Translations under genes and position numbers: made by a program | From: Litorimonas cladophorae | GTDB lineage: Bacteria; Pseudomonadota; Alphaproteobacteria; Caulobacterales; Maricaulaceae | Assembly (NCBI RefSeq): GCF_014652455.1 | Contig: NZ_BMYV01000001.1 | Coordinates: forward strand, 1,488,001-1,552,000 | Direction: 5' to 3' | Length of the DNA stretch: 64,000 bases | The notes under the pieces: model-generated | What the model saw: only the letters and a program-made list of their open reading frames with translations | Databases searched by the model: none | Told to the model about the DNA's origin: nothing | In this document: one piece after another, positions 9,260 to 17,170 of the stretch | Layout of the letters: the number at the start of each line of letters is the position of its first letter | How positions within the stretch are numbered: position 1 is the first letter of the stretch

Positions 9260-10540
9260 CTATTCTACGGGTTTGCTATCGTCTAAAAAGTTATCAGCGC
9301 CAGAGTCTGCGAGTTCCTGCTCGACCTTTTCATCGATCCCATCATCGGGGGTAACATCAATCAGATGCTCATTTTCAGCCCTAACCTTAGGCTTGCTGGC
9401 CTTTTTGACAGGTTTGGCCTCAAAGGTTGGGCCTTCCACACCATCGAGTTTTACCCTGTAAATCGGTTCAGGTAGGGAGAAACCTTGTGTTTCGAGGGCG
9501 TCTTTAACAGCCCGAATAGAAAGGCTACGCGCCTTCCCAAAACTGGTGCTTTTTTGATCCACCCATCCCAGATATTTGATCACAATGTTGGAGTCACCCA
9601 CGTTACAAATCATAGCCGATGGGGCCGGTTCGGACAAAACAAAATGGTTTTCAGCCATTACATCAAGCCCCACTTTGATAGCGGCGATAGGGTCATCTGC
9701 GGCATCGATGCCCAGTTCATATTCGAAGCGACGTTCGGGGTTTGTGGTGTAGTTTAAGATAATCGCCTTAAAGACTGTCGAGTTCGGAATTCGCAGGTGA
9801 TTTCCGTCCAACGTCATCAGAATAGTTGCACGACTTGTCAGTCGCATCACTTTCCCTTCGCGATCTCCGATTAAGACGTGATCACCAGCCCTAAACGGTT
9901 GACGCAATGACAACATGATAGAGGCGAGGTAGTTTTCGAGTGTATCGCGGACAGCAAAACCAATCGCAATGCCCACCACCCCTGCGCCGCCCAAGATCGT
10001 TGCGATCATCGCCTGTGCGCCCAGAAGGTTCAACGCAATGATCAGTCCGACAATCCCGAGAACAACTCGGATGGTTTGCGCTAACAACTCCCCCAAGAAT
10101 GGGTTCGTTGCAACGCGGGACCAGAACTTATCCCGGCGCGCTACGATGCCGCCCAACCAGATAAATAATAAGATAATAAGGAGCGCTAATCCAATAATCG
10201 GCAAAGCTTGGAAAATGTCAGTTGCATCTTTTTGTAAGCTCTCGAGCGCCGAGTTTACATCATTACTGGCAACAAGCACCCGATCAATTTGATCTTGAAC
10301 ATATACGGCGCCCGCCTGCGCATCAGCAATTGAAACCGCCTCTTTCGCAAGTTCAGAGTTCGCAATCTCACCCGATAAAGTAATAACACCATTCTCAACT
10401 GTGGCAGTTACATCGGAAAGATCTCGTGTACTGTCGAAGATGTCATTCAATCGGGATTGAACTTCGTCATCCTGTGGGGCCGTCTGGGCCATTGCCAATG
10501 GAGCCCACATCAATGCCAACAATATTAGGAATTTGCGCAT
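9260..10540 (-). CDS. Mechanosensitive channel (MscS family) with periplasmic BON domain
   Basis: This 426-residue protein begins with a signal peptide (MRKFLILLALMWAPLAMA). A BON domain at about residues 30-90 (TVENGVITLSGEIANSELAK) is followed by transmembrane helices near 110-135, 150-175 and 180-205. The glycine/alanine-rich pore helix GAGVVGIAIGFAVRDTLEN is typical of MscS. The beta domain then has PFRAGDHVLIGDREGKVMRL and LRIPNSTVFKAII. A charged tail of about 60 residues (Lys then Asp/Glu rich) lies at the C-terminus. It should release solutes on hypo-osmotic shock. The BON domain may contact the envelope. It converges on the P450. Confidence 0.9.
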   Translation of the reverse strand: MRKFLILLALMWAPLAMAQTAPQDDEVQSRLNDIFDSTRDLSDVTATVENGVITLSGEIANSELAKEAVSIADAQAGAVYVQDQIDRVLVASNDVNSALESLQKDATDIFQALPIIGLALLIILLFIWLGGIVARRDKFWSRVATNPFLGELLAQTIRVVLGIVGLIIALNLLGAQAMIATILGGAGVVGIAIGFAVRDTLENYLASIMLSLRQPFRAGDHVLIGDREGKVMRLTSRATILMTLDGNHLRIPNSTVFKAIILNYTTNPERRFEYELGIDAADDPIAAIKVGLDVMAENHFVLSEPAPSAMICNVGDSNIVIKYLGWVDQKSTSFGKARSLSIRAVKDALETQGFSLPEPIYRVKLDGVEGPTFEAKPVKKASKPKVRAENEHLIDVTPDDGIDEKVEQELADSGADNFLDDSKPVE

Positions 10541-10640
10541 TTCACTCTCTCCGCAGAGCTGCTGCGTAACGCATACAGCCTTATCCTGTCTTCCATAGGA
10601 AAAGACCGACAGGCTGCAAATCTAAAAATTGGAGAAAAGT

Positions 10641-10736
10641 GGAAGACCGGATCCTGACCCGAAAATAGAACTCGTTGCGGCTGCTGCGTTCCCGCCCTGA
10701 CCGGGTTGGCGAGGATTCCGTCCAGGCCGACCTTCC
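10641..10736 (-). ncRNA. ffs: Signal recognition particle RNA (4.5S, small bacterial type)
   Basis: Read on the minus strand, the segment contains the universal SRP core: AACCCGGTCAGG, a GGAA tetraloop closed by GCG/CGC, then GCAGCAGCCGCAACGAG. The outer ends are complementary (GGAAG with CTTCC, plus a CGG/CCG extension), giving a closed hairpin of about 96 nt, the normal size of 4.5S RNA. It binds Ffh and targets nascent membrane proteins. A sigma70-like promoter lies at the correct distance upstream and a T-rich stretch follows. The open frames that cross this segment on both strands are therefore not genes. End positions are inferred from pairing and could shift by a few bases. Confidence 0.9.
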
Positions 10737-10743
10737 GAGGGGC

Positions 10744-10772
10744 GATGTAGTCTCTGACGGGGCGCTACACAA
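10744..10772 (-). promoter_or_regulatory. Putative sigma70 promoter of the SRP RNA gene
   Basis: On the minus strand TTGTGT (10767-10772) and TACATC (10744-10749) are separated by exactly 17 bp. The RNA 5' end predicted from pairing lies 8 bp downstream of the -10 box. The region between -10 and +1 is GC-rich (GCCCCTC), the discriminator type seen at stringently controlled stable-RNA promoters. This is a sequence match only. Confidence 0.55.
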
Positions 10773-10785
10773 GTGGGGGGCGCAG

Positions 10786-10818
10786 AAAAAAGCCCCACCC
10801 CCGATTAGGGAGCAGGGC
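10786..10818 (-). terminator. Rho-independent terminator after the outer-membrane barrel gene
   Basis: On the minus strand GCCC-TG-CTCCC pairs with GGGGG-TG-GGGC around a TAATC loop and is followed directly by six T residues. It lies 26 bp past the stop of the beta-barrel gene and just upstream of the SRP RNA promoter, so it should insulate ffs from read-through. Confidence 0.8.
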
Positions 10819-10843
10819 CGACGTTTCAAATTTGCTGTGTCGT

Positions 10844-11368
10844 TTAGAATTTACGCACGTAAGCAATTGAATAAGTTTCAGACGTTCCAGAAAAATCTAC
10901 GCCGTTGATGCTATCGTCAGAGCTATCGAAAAACGTAACGTCCGCACGCAGGCCGTTCATGCCATCAAACATAAATTCAGCGCCGCCACCAAAAGCAAAT
11001 CCGTCAACGTCCAAGGACTCATCAAATCCCTGACCTTCAGCGCCAAATTGTGTGAAATGGTAACCCCCACGCGCGAAGAGACTGAATTGTTCGCTCAACG
11101 GGACAGACCCCCGCGCGAAGGCTGCGAAACTATTATCGACACCAATGTCGACACCCAGCACCTCATCATCAGCCACGCCAAAGCTACCTTGGCCTTCAAC
11201 AGAGAGGTTTTCAGTAAACTGGTAACCTAAGCGACCGGTGATATTATAGCTGTCGAACTCTACGGCTTCTGCGCCGAGGTTCACGTAAACGCCCGTATCT
11301 TGAGCCTGAGCTGACGCTGCAAAACCTGTAATAGCCGTTGCAGTCAAAACGAGTTTAAGAAATTTCAT
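10844..11368 (-). CDS. Small outer-membrane beta-barrel protein (OmpA-like/porin family)
   Basis: This 174-residue protein starts with a signal peptide (MKFLKLVLTATAITGFAASA, cut after QAQ). The rest is alternating hydrophobic/polar beta strands such as VYVNLGAEAVEFDSYNITGR, ending in an aromatic C-terminus (YSIAYVRKF) as expected for BAM-assembled barrels. It fits an eight-strand barrel. I chose the ATG at 11366-11368 because AAGGA precedes it and the signal peptide begins there. The longer frame to 11422 is not supported. No enzymatic motif is visible, and a structural or adhesion role is possible. It has its own terminator. Confidence 0.82.
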   Translation of the reverse strand: MKFLKLVLTATAITGFAASAQAQDTGVYVNLGAEAVEFDSYNITGRLGYQFTENLSVEGQGSFGVADDEVLGVDIGVDNSFAAFARGSVPLSEQFSLFARGGYHFTQFGAEGQGFDESLDVDGFAFGGGAEFMFDGMNGLRADVTFFDSSDDSINGVDFSGTSETYSIAYVRKF

Positions 11369-11570
11369 TTTGTCATCCTTTTGTTTGTGACGGGTCGGCA
11401 TATCTGCACGAGTTGAGGCCAAAACAAGGCAGCGCCACTGTTACACAAGCACACAGACCGTCGACCGTGTCAAAAACCACACAGTTTGTGAAAAGGCTGT
11501 CACCTAGATGACAAGACCGTGAACAAATAAGGCCTTAAATTACGATTTGATTTCAGCGGCGTAAGGTTCC

Positions 11571-12488
11571 ATGTCGACCCCCATGACAAATATCCAAGCT
11601 GATTTTCCGATTCCATTCGCAGGTGACGTTCTTGATTTCGCAGAAACAAAACGCGAGCCCGAAGAATTACAAGCCATGCTCCAGAAGACCTCGGCGCGCG
11701 CCATATTGTTCTTTAAGGGCCAAATCGGCATTGGGGATGGCGGACGCCCTCACCGCGTTCACCCGTCGGATTTGGTTGGCCATGACCTCATGGCACCTGG
11801 CCCCATATTCTTGGGGTTAGAGGGGGATCGTCCAATCTTTGCCTTTAGCGTGGGCAAACCCGAAGAATTCATGCCGATAGAGAATTACGTGTCGCTGCGT
11901 GGCATTGGTGGAAATCTGAAGCCGTCAGACCTTGCGTTGGCGGGTCGGGCAAAGTCTCTCTTTGCCTGGCATTTTACTGACCAGCATTGCGTCGCATGTG
12001 GGAACAAAACTGTCGCGCGTGGCGGCGGAATCAAACAATTGTGTACAGGCTGCGGGGCGGAGAGTTTCCCCCGCGTGAACCCCGTCGCGATTATGTTGGT
12101 CACAGACGGAGATCGCGTCTTACTCGGACGGGGAGCAGGCTGGCCGGACGGTGCAATGTCGGCTTTGGCTGGGTTCATTTCCGCAGGTGAAAGCATCGAA
12201 GAAGCGGCTCAGCGCGAAGTCTTGGAAGAGGCTGGGATCAAAACGAAGAATCCAAGATATGTTTTCTCTCAGCCGTGGCCATTCCCAGCGCAGCTTATGA
12301 TGGGCATAATGTTAGAGGCTGTGAACACCGACATCACGATTGATCCAAAAGAGTTAGAAGACGCGCGCTGGTTCACGCGTGAGGAAGTTTTAGCGGTTTT
12401 TGAAAAACGCGGCGACGCGTTCATGCGTTTACCTCGTCAGACGATTGCGCATCAGCTTTTGCGGCATTGGCTGGCTGAAACCGCTTAA
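11571..12488 (+). CDS. nudC: NADH pyrophosphatase (NudC-type Nudix hydrolase)
   Basis: This 305-residue Nudix hydrolase cleaves NAD(H) to NMN(H) and AMP, and in other bacteria also removes NAD caps from RNA. A zinc ribbon with CVACG and CTGCG (about residues 140-165) precedes the Nudix box GFISAGESIEEAAQREVLEEAGI-type pattern (GX5EX7REUXEEXGU complete). The SQPWPFPAQLMMG motif that defines the NADH-specific group follows. It starts at the ATG at 11571, with a second ATG four codons on. Its 3' end overlaps the convergent YHS gene by 4 bp. Confidence 0.94.
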   Translation: MSTPMTNIQADFPIPFAGDVLDFAETKREPEELQAMLQKTSARAILFFKGQIGIGDGGRPHRVHPSDLVGHDLMAPGPIFLGLEGDRPIFAFSVGKPEEFMPIENYVSLRGIGGNLKPSDLALAGRAKSLFAWHFTDQHCVACGNKTVARGGGIKQLCTGCGAESFPRVNPVAIMLVTDGDRVLLGRGAGWPDGAMSALAGFISAGESIEEAAQREVLEEAGIKTKNPRYVFSQPWPFPAQLMMGIMLEAVNTDITIDPKELEDARWFTREEVLAVFEKRGDAFMRLPRQTIAHQLLRHWLAETA

Positions 12489-12937
12489 TCCGCAATAAGG
12501 CTAGGCCAGCGCTGGTCGGCATTGCGGATAAATTTTTGACGTTGCCTATCCCAAAGTCTTTTGATCCGCGCGTTGTAATTAAAGTATAGGCGGCCGTCTT
12601 CGACATGCCAGTAATCTGGGTCACCTGGAGCTAGTTTCCCTTTAGCGACAGCCCATGCGCAATATCCCCCGAACTGTGGCGCGAATAATTCTGGGTTGGT
12701 CAGAAACAGGTCTTTGTTCGCTTGACTAAAAAAGACCCAGTCGGCCCCCTCATAAAAAGTCGAAAACTCAGCCTTTCCGCGCTGCGGCTTGCCTGAAAAA
12801 AACGTCACAACGTCATATCCGTCCGCAGCGGTATTATTCCGCCAATTCGTGTATACGACATCAGAGGCCGCGGACGCCCCAAGCGGCGAGAACAGTAGCC
12901 CCGCACCAAGCAGAGCTGAGAAAAGACGTTTCATCAT
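12485..12937 (-). CDS. YHS domain-containing exported protein
   Basis: This protein of about 150 residues begins with a signal peptide (MMKRLFSALLGAGLLFSPLG, then ASA) and a YHS-type domain: DGYDVVTFFSGKPQRGKAEF, FFSQANKDLF, FAPQFGGYCAWAVAKGK and DGRLYFNYN. The family contains small periplasmic proteins of unknown role with one conserved cysteine (GGYCAW) that is selenocysteine in some relatives. Here it is an ordinary TGC cysteine. Starts at 12946, 12937 or 12934 are all possible and no ribosome site is strong. It lies 53 bp downstream of pheA on the same strand and is probably co-transcribed. Confidence 0.85.
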   Translation of the reverse strand: MMKRLFSALLGAGLLFSPLGASAASDVVYTNWRNNTAADGYDVVTFFSGKPQRGKAEFSTFYEGADWVFFSQANKDLFLTNPELFAPQFGGYCAWAVAKGKLAPGDPDYWHVEDGRLYFNYNARIKRLWDRQRQKFIRNADQRWPSLIAD

Positions 12938-12990
12938 GCGCAGCATATGGGGGCTTTCAGTAAGAACAGCAACTTTCTCAACGCGGTGCC

Positions 12991-13827
12991 TCAATCGTGT
13001 AATAAACGGGCGTCAGCCATCGGATATGTTCCAAGATGCGTGATATTTTCAGAGAAGAATGCGAGCTCCTCGAGCGCGTTTTTCATCGCGGGACTGTCGA
13101 TATGGCCTTCGACGTCAGCGTAAAATTGTGCCGCCTTAAACGACCCACCCACCATGTAACTTTCGAGCTTTGTTAAGTTCAGACCGTTGGAGGCAAAACC
13201 GCCTAGTGCTTTGTACAGCGCCGATGGCACGGACCGCACGCGAAAAACAAACGAGCTGACGCTAGGTACATCCACAGCCGGCAAGATTGGTTCATCCGCC
13301 AGAGCGATAAAGCGGGTCGTATTATGGTCAGCATCTTCAATATTTGACGCTAAAACATCTAGTCCATAGATCTTTGCAGACAGGCTCGAAGCGACAGCGG
13401 CAACTGTTTTATTCTCCCCCTGTGAAACTTTGCGCGCCGCCCCCGCTGTATCGACGTCAATCACCGCATCGATGCTATTGGCGCTGAGAAAGTTACGAAC
13501 TTGGCCTAACGCCATGTGGTGAGAGCGCGCCGTCCTGATGTCTGACAATTGCGCTCCCGGAAGACCCAAAAGTTGGTGGTGAACTGGAAAATACCGCTCA
13601 CCCACAATATGTAAGCCACCCTCGGGCAGGAGGTGATAAATGTCAGAGACTCGCCCCGCGACCGTGTTTTCAACGGGAATCATCGCGAGCTCCGCTTGAC
13701 CAGATCGTACCGCATCAAACGCTTTTGCAAAACTTGCGCAGGCGACAGGCGTGTGGGACGGATAAAACTGTGAGCACGCGAGATGTGAATAGGCCCCCGG
13801 CTCTCCTTGATAGACAATTTCTGGCAC
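12991..13827 (-). CDS. pheA: Prephenate dehydratase
   Basis: This monofunctional prephenate dehydratase (278 aa) converts prephenate to phenylpyruvate for phenylalanine synthesis. The catalytic domain shows YQGEPGAYSHLA, MIPVENTVAGRV and DADHNTTRFIAL (the conserved Thr-Arg-Phe). A C-terminal ACT domain follows with NGLNLTKLESYMVGG, where the usual E-S-R-P is E-S-Y-M, and QFYADVEGH. The ACT domain normally binds phenylalanine for feedback inhibition, so the changed ESRP motif may alter sensitivity. There is no chorismate mutase domain. It is divergent from the cytochrome c gene. Confidence 0.93.
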   Translation of the reverse strand: MPEIVYQGEPGAYSHLACSQFYPSHTPVACASFAKAFDAVRSGQAELAMIPVENTVAGRVSDIYHLLPEGGLHIVGERYFPVHHQLLGLPGAQLSDIRTARSHHMALGQVRNFLSANSIDAVIDVDTAGAARKVSQGENKTVAAVASSLSAKIYGLDVLASNIEDADHNTTRFIALADEPILPAVDVPSVSSFVFRVRSVPSALYKALGGFASNGLNLTKLESYMVGGSFKAAQFYADVEGHIDSPAMKNALEELAFFSENITHLGTYPMADARLLHD

Positions 13828-14013
13828 AATATTCCTGTCTGTTCGCGGCGGATGCGCAATAAGCGCAGATAGTCGTGTATAAACCCGTCGCGACGCTACG
13901 CCGCAAGGTGTTTTCTATTTGCATTTACAGCCTATATTTATATGAAAAGCCCCGAATGATAGATGTTCCCCAAAGGAACTCTGAATACGACACGCGTAAG
14001 ACAGGATTTCGTC

Positions 14014-14631
14014 ATGGACGATTTAGGTTTCAACAAAATTGCTGGTGCTGTTTTAGCAACTGGACTCGGCATGATGATTCTAATGAAATTGCCAGGCGTC
14101 GTGATCGGTGGTCATGATGAAGTCATCGCTTATAAAGTCGGTGCCTTGCCAGAAGCGGCCGCTGAAGACGCTGCCCCGCTTCCTTTCCCGCAAGCTGATT
14201 GGGTTGCTGCGATGGATGCTACCCAAGGTGCAAAAGTTTTTAAGAAATGCAAATCCTGCCACAATGCAGATGAAGGCGGCGCGAATGGCACTGGACCAGC
14301 CCTTTGGGGGGTCGTCGGTGCAGATAAAGCCGCTCATCCCGGTTACAGCTTCTCAGCCGCGCTATCGGGTCAAGACGGCATTTGGAATTATGAGTCTCTT
14401 GACGCGTTCTTGAAAAAACCAAGCGACTACGCGAAAGGCACAAAGATGAACTTTGTGGGCCTCAAAAAAGACGCTGACCGCGCAGCCGTGATTGAATATT
14501 TGCGCTTGGCAGCGCCATCTCCGCTTCCGCGCCCCGAACCTGCATTTGCGGCGGCACAAGAAGAAGTGGTCGTTGAAGATGTCAGTGAGGATATGGCAAC
14601 GCCGGAGACTACTGAAACACCAACCGAGTAA
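14014..14631 (+). CDS. Membrane-anchored c-type cytochrome (CycM/c552 type)
   Basis: This 205-residue cytochrome c has an N-terminal uncleaved helix (about residues 8-32) that anchors it in the inner membrane, a short linker, and one haem site CKSCH (C79, C82, H83). The axial methionine lies in YAKGTKMNFVGL. The order matches membrane-bound CycM/c552 proteins of Alphaproteobacteria, which carry electrons from the bc1 complex to an aa3-type oxidase. The C-terminal 35 residues are a Pro/Glu/Thr-rich tail not needed for haem binding. I chose the ATG at 14014, which has AGGA seven bases upstream. The gene is followed by its own terminator. Confidence 0.9.
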   Translation: MDDLGFNKIAGAVLATGLGMMILMKLPGVVIGGHDEVIAYKVGALPEAAAEDAAPLPFPQADWVAAMDATQGAKVFKKCKSCHNADEGGANGTGPALWGVVGADKAAHPGYSFSAALSGQDGIWNYESLDAFLKKPSDYAKGTKMNFVGLKKDADRAAVIEYLRLAAPSPLPRPEPAFAAAQEEVVVEDVSEDMATPETTETPTE

Positions 14632-14654
14632 GTTTTACGAAAATTGAATTCAAG

Positions 14655-14680
14655 ACGGCCCGCCTCATGCGGGTCGTTTG
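14655..14680 (+). terminator. Rho-independent terminator after the cytochrome c gene
   Basis: ACGGCCCGC pairs with GCGGGTCGT around a CTCAT loop and is followed by TTTGCGTTTC. It sits 24 bp after the stop codon. It also lies just outside the 3' end of the convergent NlpC/P60 gene and may work weakly in that direction. Confidence 0.65.
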
Positions 14681-14684
14681 CGTT

Positions 14685-15467
14685 TCAAAGACGCTTGACC
14701 GTGCGAACCTCACCAATTCGGCTGACGGCTTCGGCCACGGGTTCAACGGCCACGCACATATGGTAGGCATTGGCATGCAACAGCTGGTCGCCCTCTATAA
14801 CAATCCCGACATGCCCCGGCCAATATAGTAGGTCACCGACTTGACGGTCTGCATAGGATACAGCGCGCCCTAATTCTGCCTCCTGTAGATCAGCATCGCG
14901 TGGCGCGTCGACGCCGACGGCGGCCAGGGCACTTTGCACAAGGCCCGAACAATCGACACCGATACCGCCAGTGCCGCCCCAAACATAAGGCAGATTGAGC
15001 ATATCAATGGCGTGATCAACGAAAGACCGCGCGGACGCCTGCCCTATTCGACGCAAATGGCGACAGTGGACATATCCGACGCGCTGGACCCGAACGAAAT
15101 CACCATCCGTCTCACCAAATATGGTCGCATTTCGAGGCAAAGCCCCCAAGAGTTTTGATTTAATGTCGGCGGCTTGAAAAACGGTCGCCGCAACCGCATG
15201 TACAATATGTGTTGGGGTAAAACTGCCCTGCGCAATATCCGCCATCGGCAATGACCCAATGTAATCGACCCGATCCACCCCAGATAGAACAGAATAAAGC
15301 GCGCCATGCGCATTATCGTCGCTCTTAGTAATGACGTCGAAACGTTGTCCAAACAAAGCTTGCGTGCCGATAGAGCCATTGGTCATCAGCTCCGCAAAAG
15401 GCGAAACTATAGAATAAGTCTGTGTTACGGTTCCGTCTGGCAGAAATGTTCGCGGGTCAGTTTTCAT
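14685..15467 (-). CDS. NlpC/P60 family cysteine peptidase with SH3-like N-terminal region
   Basis: This 260-residue protein probably cleaves peptidoglycan stem peptides. The C-terminal NlpC/P60 domain has YVWGGTGGIGVDCSGLVQ with the nucleophilic cysteine, and GHVGIVIEGDQLLHAN with the catalytic histidine. The N-terminal half resembles the SH3-type domains of gamma-D-glutamyl-L-diamino acid endopeptidases (GTQALFGQRFDVI). No signal peptide is visible, so it could act in recycling of imported muropeptides. I chose the ATG at 15465-15467. The extension to 15593 lies inside the upstream marR gene. It follows marR by 13 bp and is probably in the same operon. Confidence 0.85.
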   Translation of the reverse strand: MKTDPRTFLPDGTVTQTYSIVSPFAELMTNGSIGTQALFGQRFDVITKSDDNAHGALYSVLSGVDRVDYIGSLPMADIAQGSFTPTHIVHAVAATVFQAADIKSKLLGALPRNATIFGETDGDFVRVQRVGYVHCRHLRRIGQASARSFVDHAIDMLNLPYVWGGTGGIGVDCSGLVQSALAAVGVDAPRDADLQEAELGRAVSYADRQVGDLLYWPGHVGIVIEGDQLLHANAYHMCVAVEPVAEAVSRIGEVRTVKRL

Positions 15468-15480
15468 ACCCAAGATTATC

Positions 15481-15897
15481 TTAGCTGCGTTCAGACTGAA
15501 TGATATCTGCGAATTCAGATAGGAAATGAATGCCCGCAGATGTCCGCGCCAAGATAACGGAACGCTTGTCGCGGTGATCAGGTTTGCGCTCAATATATCC
15601 GATTTTGCAGAGACTATCTGTTGCGCGACTGATCGCCGCCTTCGTCACGTCTAGGTGTTTTGCCAGCGACCGTACTGTATGCGGACCATCTTCAAGATAT
15701 ATGGTCATCAGCATAGCCAATTGCCGTGCGGATAAATCAGGCGCATCAGACCGCACCGTTTGCAGCGTCACACGGTGCCAAAACGCGAGACTATCTTTGC
15801 GTGATTGTCGGTCTCGGGAGGGCTTCTTAGGCTGTGGGCGCGGACAATCTGTGACTGCGACAAGGCGGGGCGCAAATATAGTTTCCGTTGCGGACAT
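15481..15897 (-). CDS. MarR family transcriptional regulator
   Basis: This 138-residue regulator has the winged helix-turn-helix of MarR proteins at about residues 55-125: LSARQLAMLMTIYLEDGPHTV, VRSLAKHLDVTKAAISRATD as the recognition helix region, then IERKPDHRDKRSVIL as the wing. It probably binds as a dimer to an inverted repeat, and a candidate lies directly upstream at 15925-15946. It shares a transcription unit with the NlpC/P60 peptidase, so that peptidase is its most likely target besides itself. The ligand is unknown. Confidence 0.88.
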   Translation of the reverse strand: MSATETIFAPRLVAVTDCPRPQPKKPSRDRQSRKDSLAFWHRVTLQTVRSDAPDLSARQLAMLMTIYLEDGPHTVRSLAKHLDVTKAAISRATDSLCKIGYIERKPDHRDKRSVILARTSAGIHFLSEFADIIQSERS

Positions 15898-15924
15898 TGG
15901 CGCTGCACTCCTTGAGAATTGATC

Positions 15925-15946
15925 GTGATGTAAGTTTACGAATCAC
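15925..15946. promoter_or_regulatory. Candidate MarR operator (inverted repeat)
   Basis: The segment contains GTGAT and ATCAC arms around a perfect GTAAGTTTAC palindrome. It lies 28 bp upstream of the marR start, where autoregulatory operators of this family usually sit. The arms are not perfectly symmetric about the centre. This is an inference from position and symmetry only. Confidence 0.35.
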
Positions 15947-16063
15947 TGAATCGCACGTGTTGGATTCATGGGTCAAGAGTCTGAGCAGGTAACCGTGTGA
16001 TCAGAGGACTCAAGTGACTCAAATCCAACAAAATTTTTAAGATTTCTCTGTTACGCCCACTTC

Positions 16064-17170
16064 ATGACGCGGGTTGAACAAAGCACCATTGGGGCAACCC
16101 CTGACCTAAGTGCGGCGCGGAGACGTCCTTATACCGTACCATTACATGGTTTGGCGGCGCTTCGTATATTGATCGTTGCGGCCATTGGGTTGGGATATGC
16201 GTCTACCATGCAACTGGGCCCGCAGAACGCGGAGATGGGTCGTCACTGGGGCTATGATCCGTCTTGGTATGGCATCCAGATGCTATTTATTCTGTCTGGA
16301 TTTCTGGCGGCACGTTCAATGTCAAAAGGGCGTTCAGTCCGTGAGTTCTTTGTCTCGCGAATTTGGAGTATTTGGCCCGCCTTGATCGCTGCGACACTTA
16401 TCAGCGTTCTTATCATCTACCCAATCATGTGCCTGCCAGACGCGCCCGTTCGCATGAGCATGGCTGATTTAACGGTCTATTTCTTCAAAACGATCTTTCT
16501 CATAGATCCAGGCGGTCAAATGCCCGGCTTATTGGATGACGCCAAATATATGTGTTTGCTACAAGGCGCGATTTGGACGCTACGCTGGGGGTTTTTGCTC
16601 CACATTGCGTTCTTGATTGGCTGGAAAATGCGCATTCTCCAAAGCCCGAAGATCGTTTTTACTCTTTGCATTGCGGCTATCGCCAGCTATGTCGGAATTG
16701 TAGACTATGCTGTGTCAAATGCAGCATTCGGCTCAACAATCGAACCTTTCTTGCCCGCCATTAGACTGGGTTACGCCTATCTTGTGGGAGTCACGCTTTT
16801 GGTTTGGCAAAGCGCTTTAAGGTTCAACAAACGCCGAATTTTAGTCTCTAGTGCAGCCATTGCATTAGCCGCGACAGGCTTTCATCTTTGGTTCCCGTGG
16901 AGCGCCACCCAAGAAATTTTAGGTGTCGCTTTCTGGCTCACGCTCAGCTTTGGTTTCTTGCATAACGCGCCACAATTTCTGCAGCGCTGCCCGCGTCTCG
17001 CGCCAGCACTTTATGTCAGTATTTGGCCCACAGCCCAAATCATCGTCGCGCTTTTGCCAAACCACACTCAGTTTACCATGATTGCGATTTCGATGCTTTT
17101 CGCAGGGATCAGCGCCGTCATACTTTATCTGCTACTCCGACAGGCGCGCGTTCAACCCGCCCGCCTTTAG
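16064..17170 (+). CDS. Acyltransferase-3 family membrane protein, active-site histidine not found
   Basis: This 368-residue protein has about ten membrane helices and family features of acyltransferase 3 (OafA/YrhL) proteins: GLAALRILIVAAIGLGYAS as the first helix, MLFILSGFLAARSMSKGRS and FFVSRIWSIWPALIAATLI. Such proteins O-acylate surface polysaccharides. In typical members the first helix carries a catalytic histidine about ten residues after the conserved arginine, and here that stretch has no histidine. It may therefore be inactive or use another residue. It starts at the ATG at 16064. Its 3' end overlaps the convergent aminopeptidase gene by 39 bp. Confidence 0.75.
   Translation: MTRVEQSTIGATPDLSAARRRPYTVPLHGLAALRILIVAAIGLGYASTMQLGPQNAEMGRHWGYDPSWYGIQMLFILSGFLAARSMSKGRSVREFFVSRIWSIWPALIAATLISVLIIYPIMCLPDAPVRMSMADLTVYFFKTIFLIDPGGQMPGLLDDAKYMCLLQGAIWTLRWGFLLHIAFLIGWKMRILQSPKIVFTLCIAAIASYVGIVDYAVSNAAFGSTIEPFLPAIRLGYAYLVGVTLLVWQSALRFNKRRILVSSAAIALAATGFHLWFPWSATQEILGVAFWLTLSFGFLHNAPQFLQRCPRLAPALYVSIWPTAQIIVALLPNHTQFTMIAISMLFAGISAVILYLLLRQARVQPARL

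Noticed and set aside
10581-10908. Open frames on both strands across 10581-10829 (-) and 10675-10908 (+)
   Set aside because: They cover the SRP RNA gene, its promoter and a terminator. They have no ribosome sites and no protein-like features.
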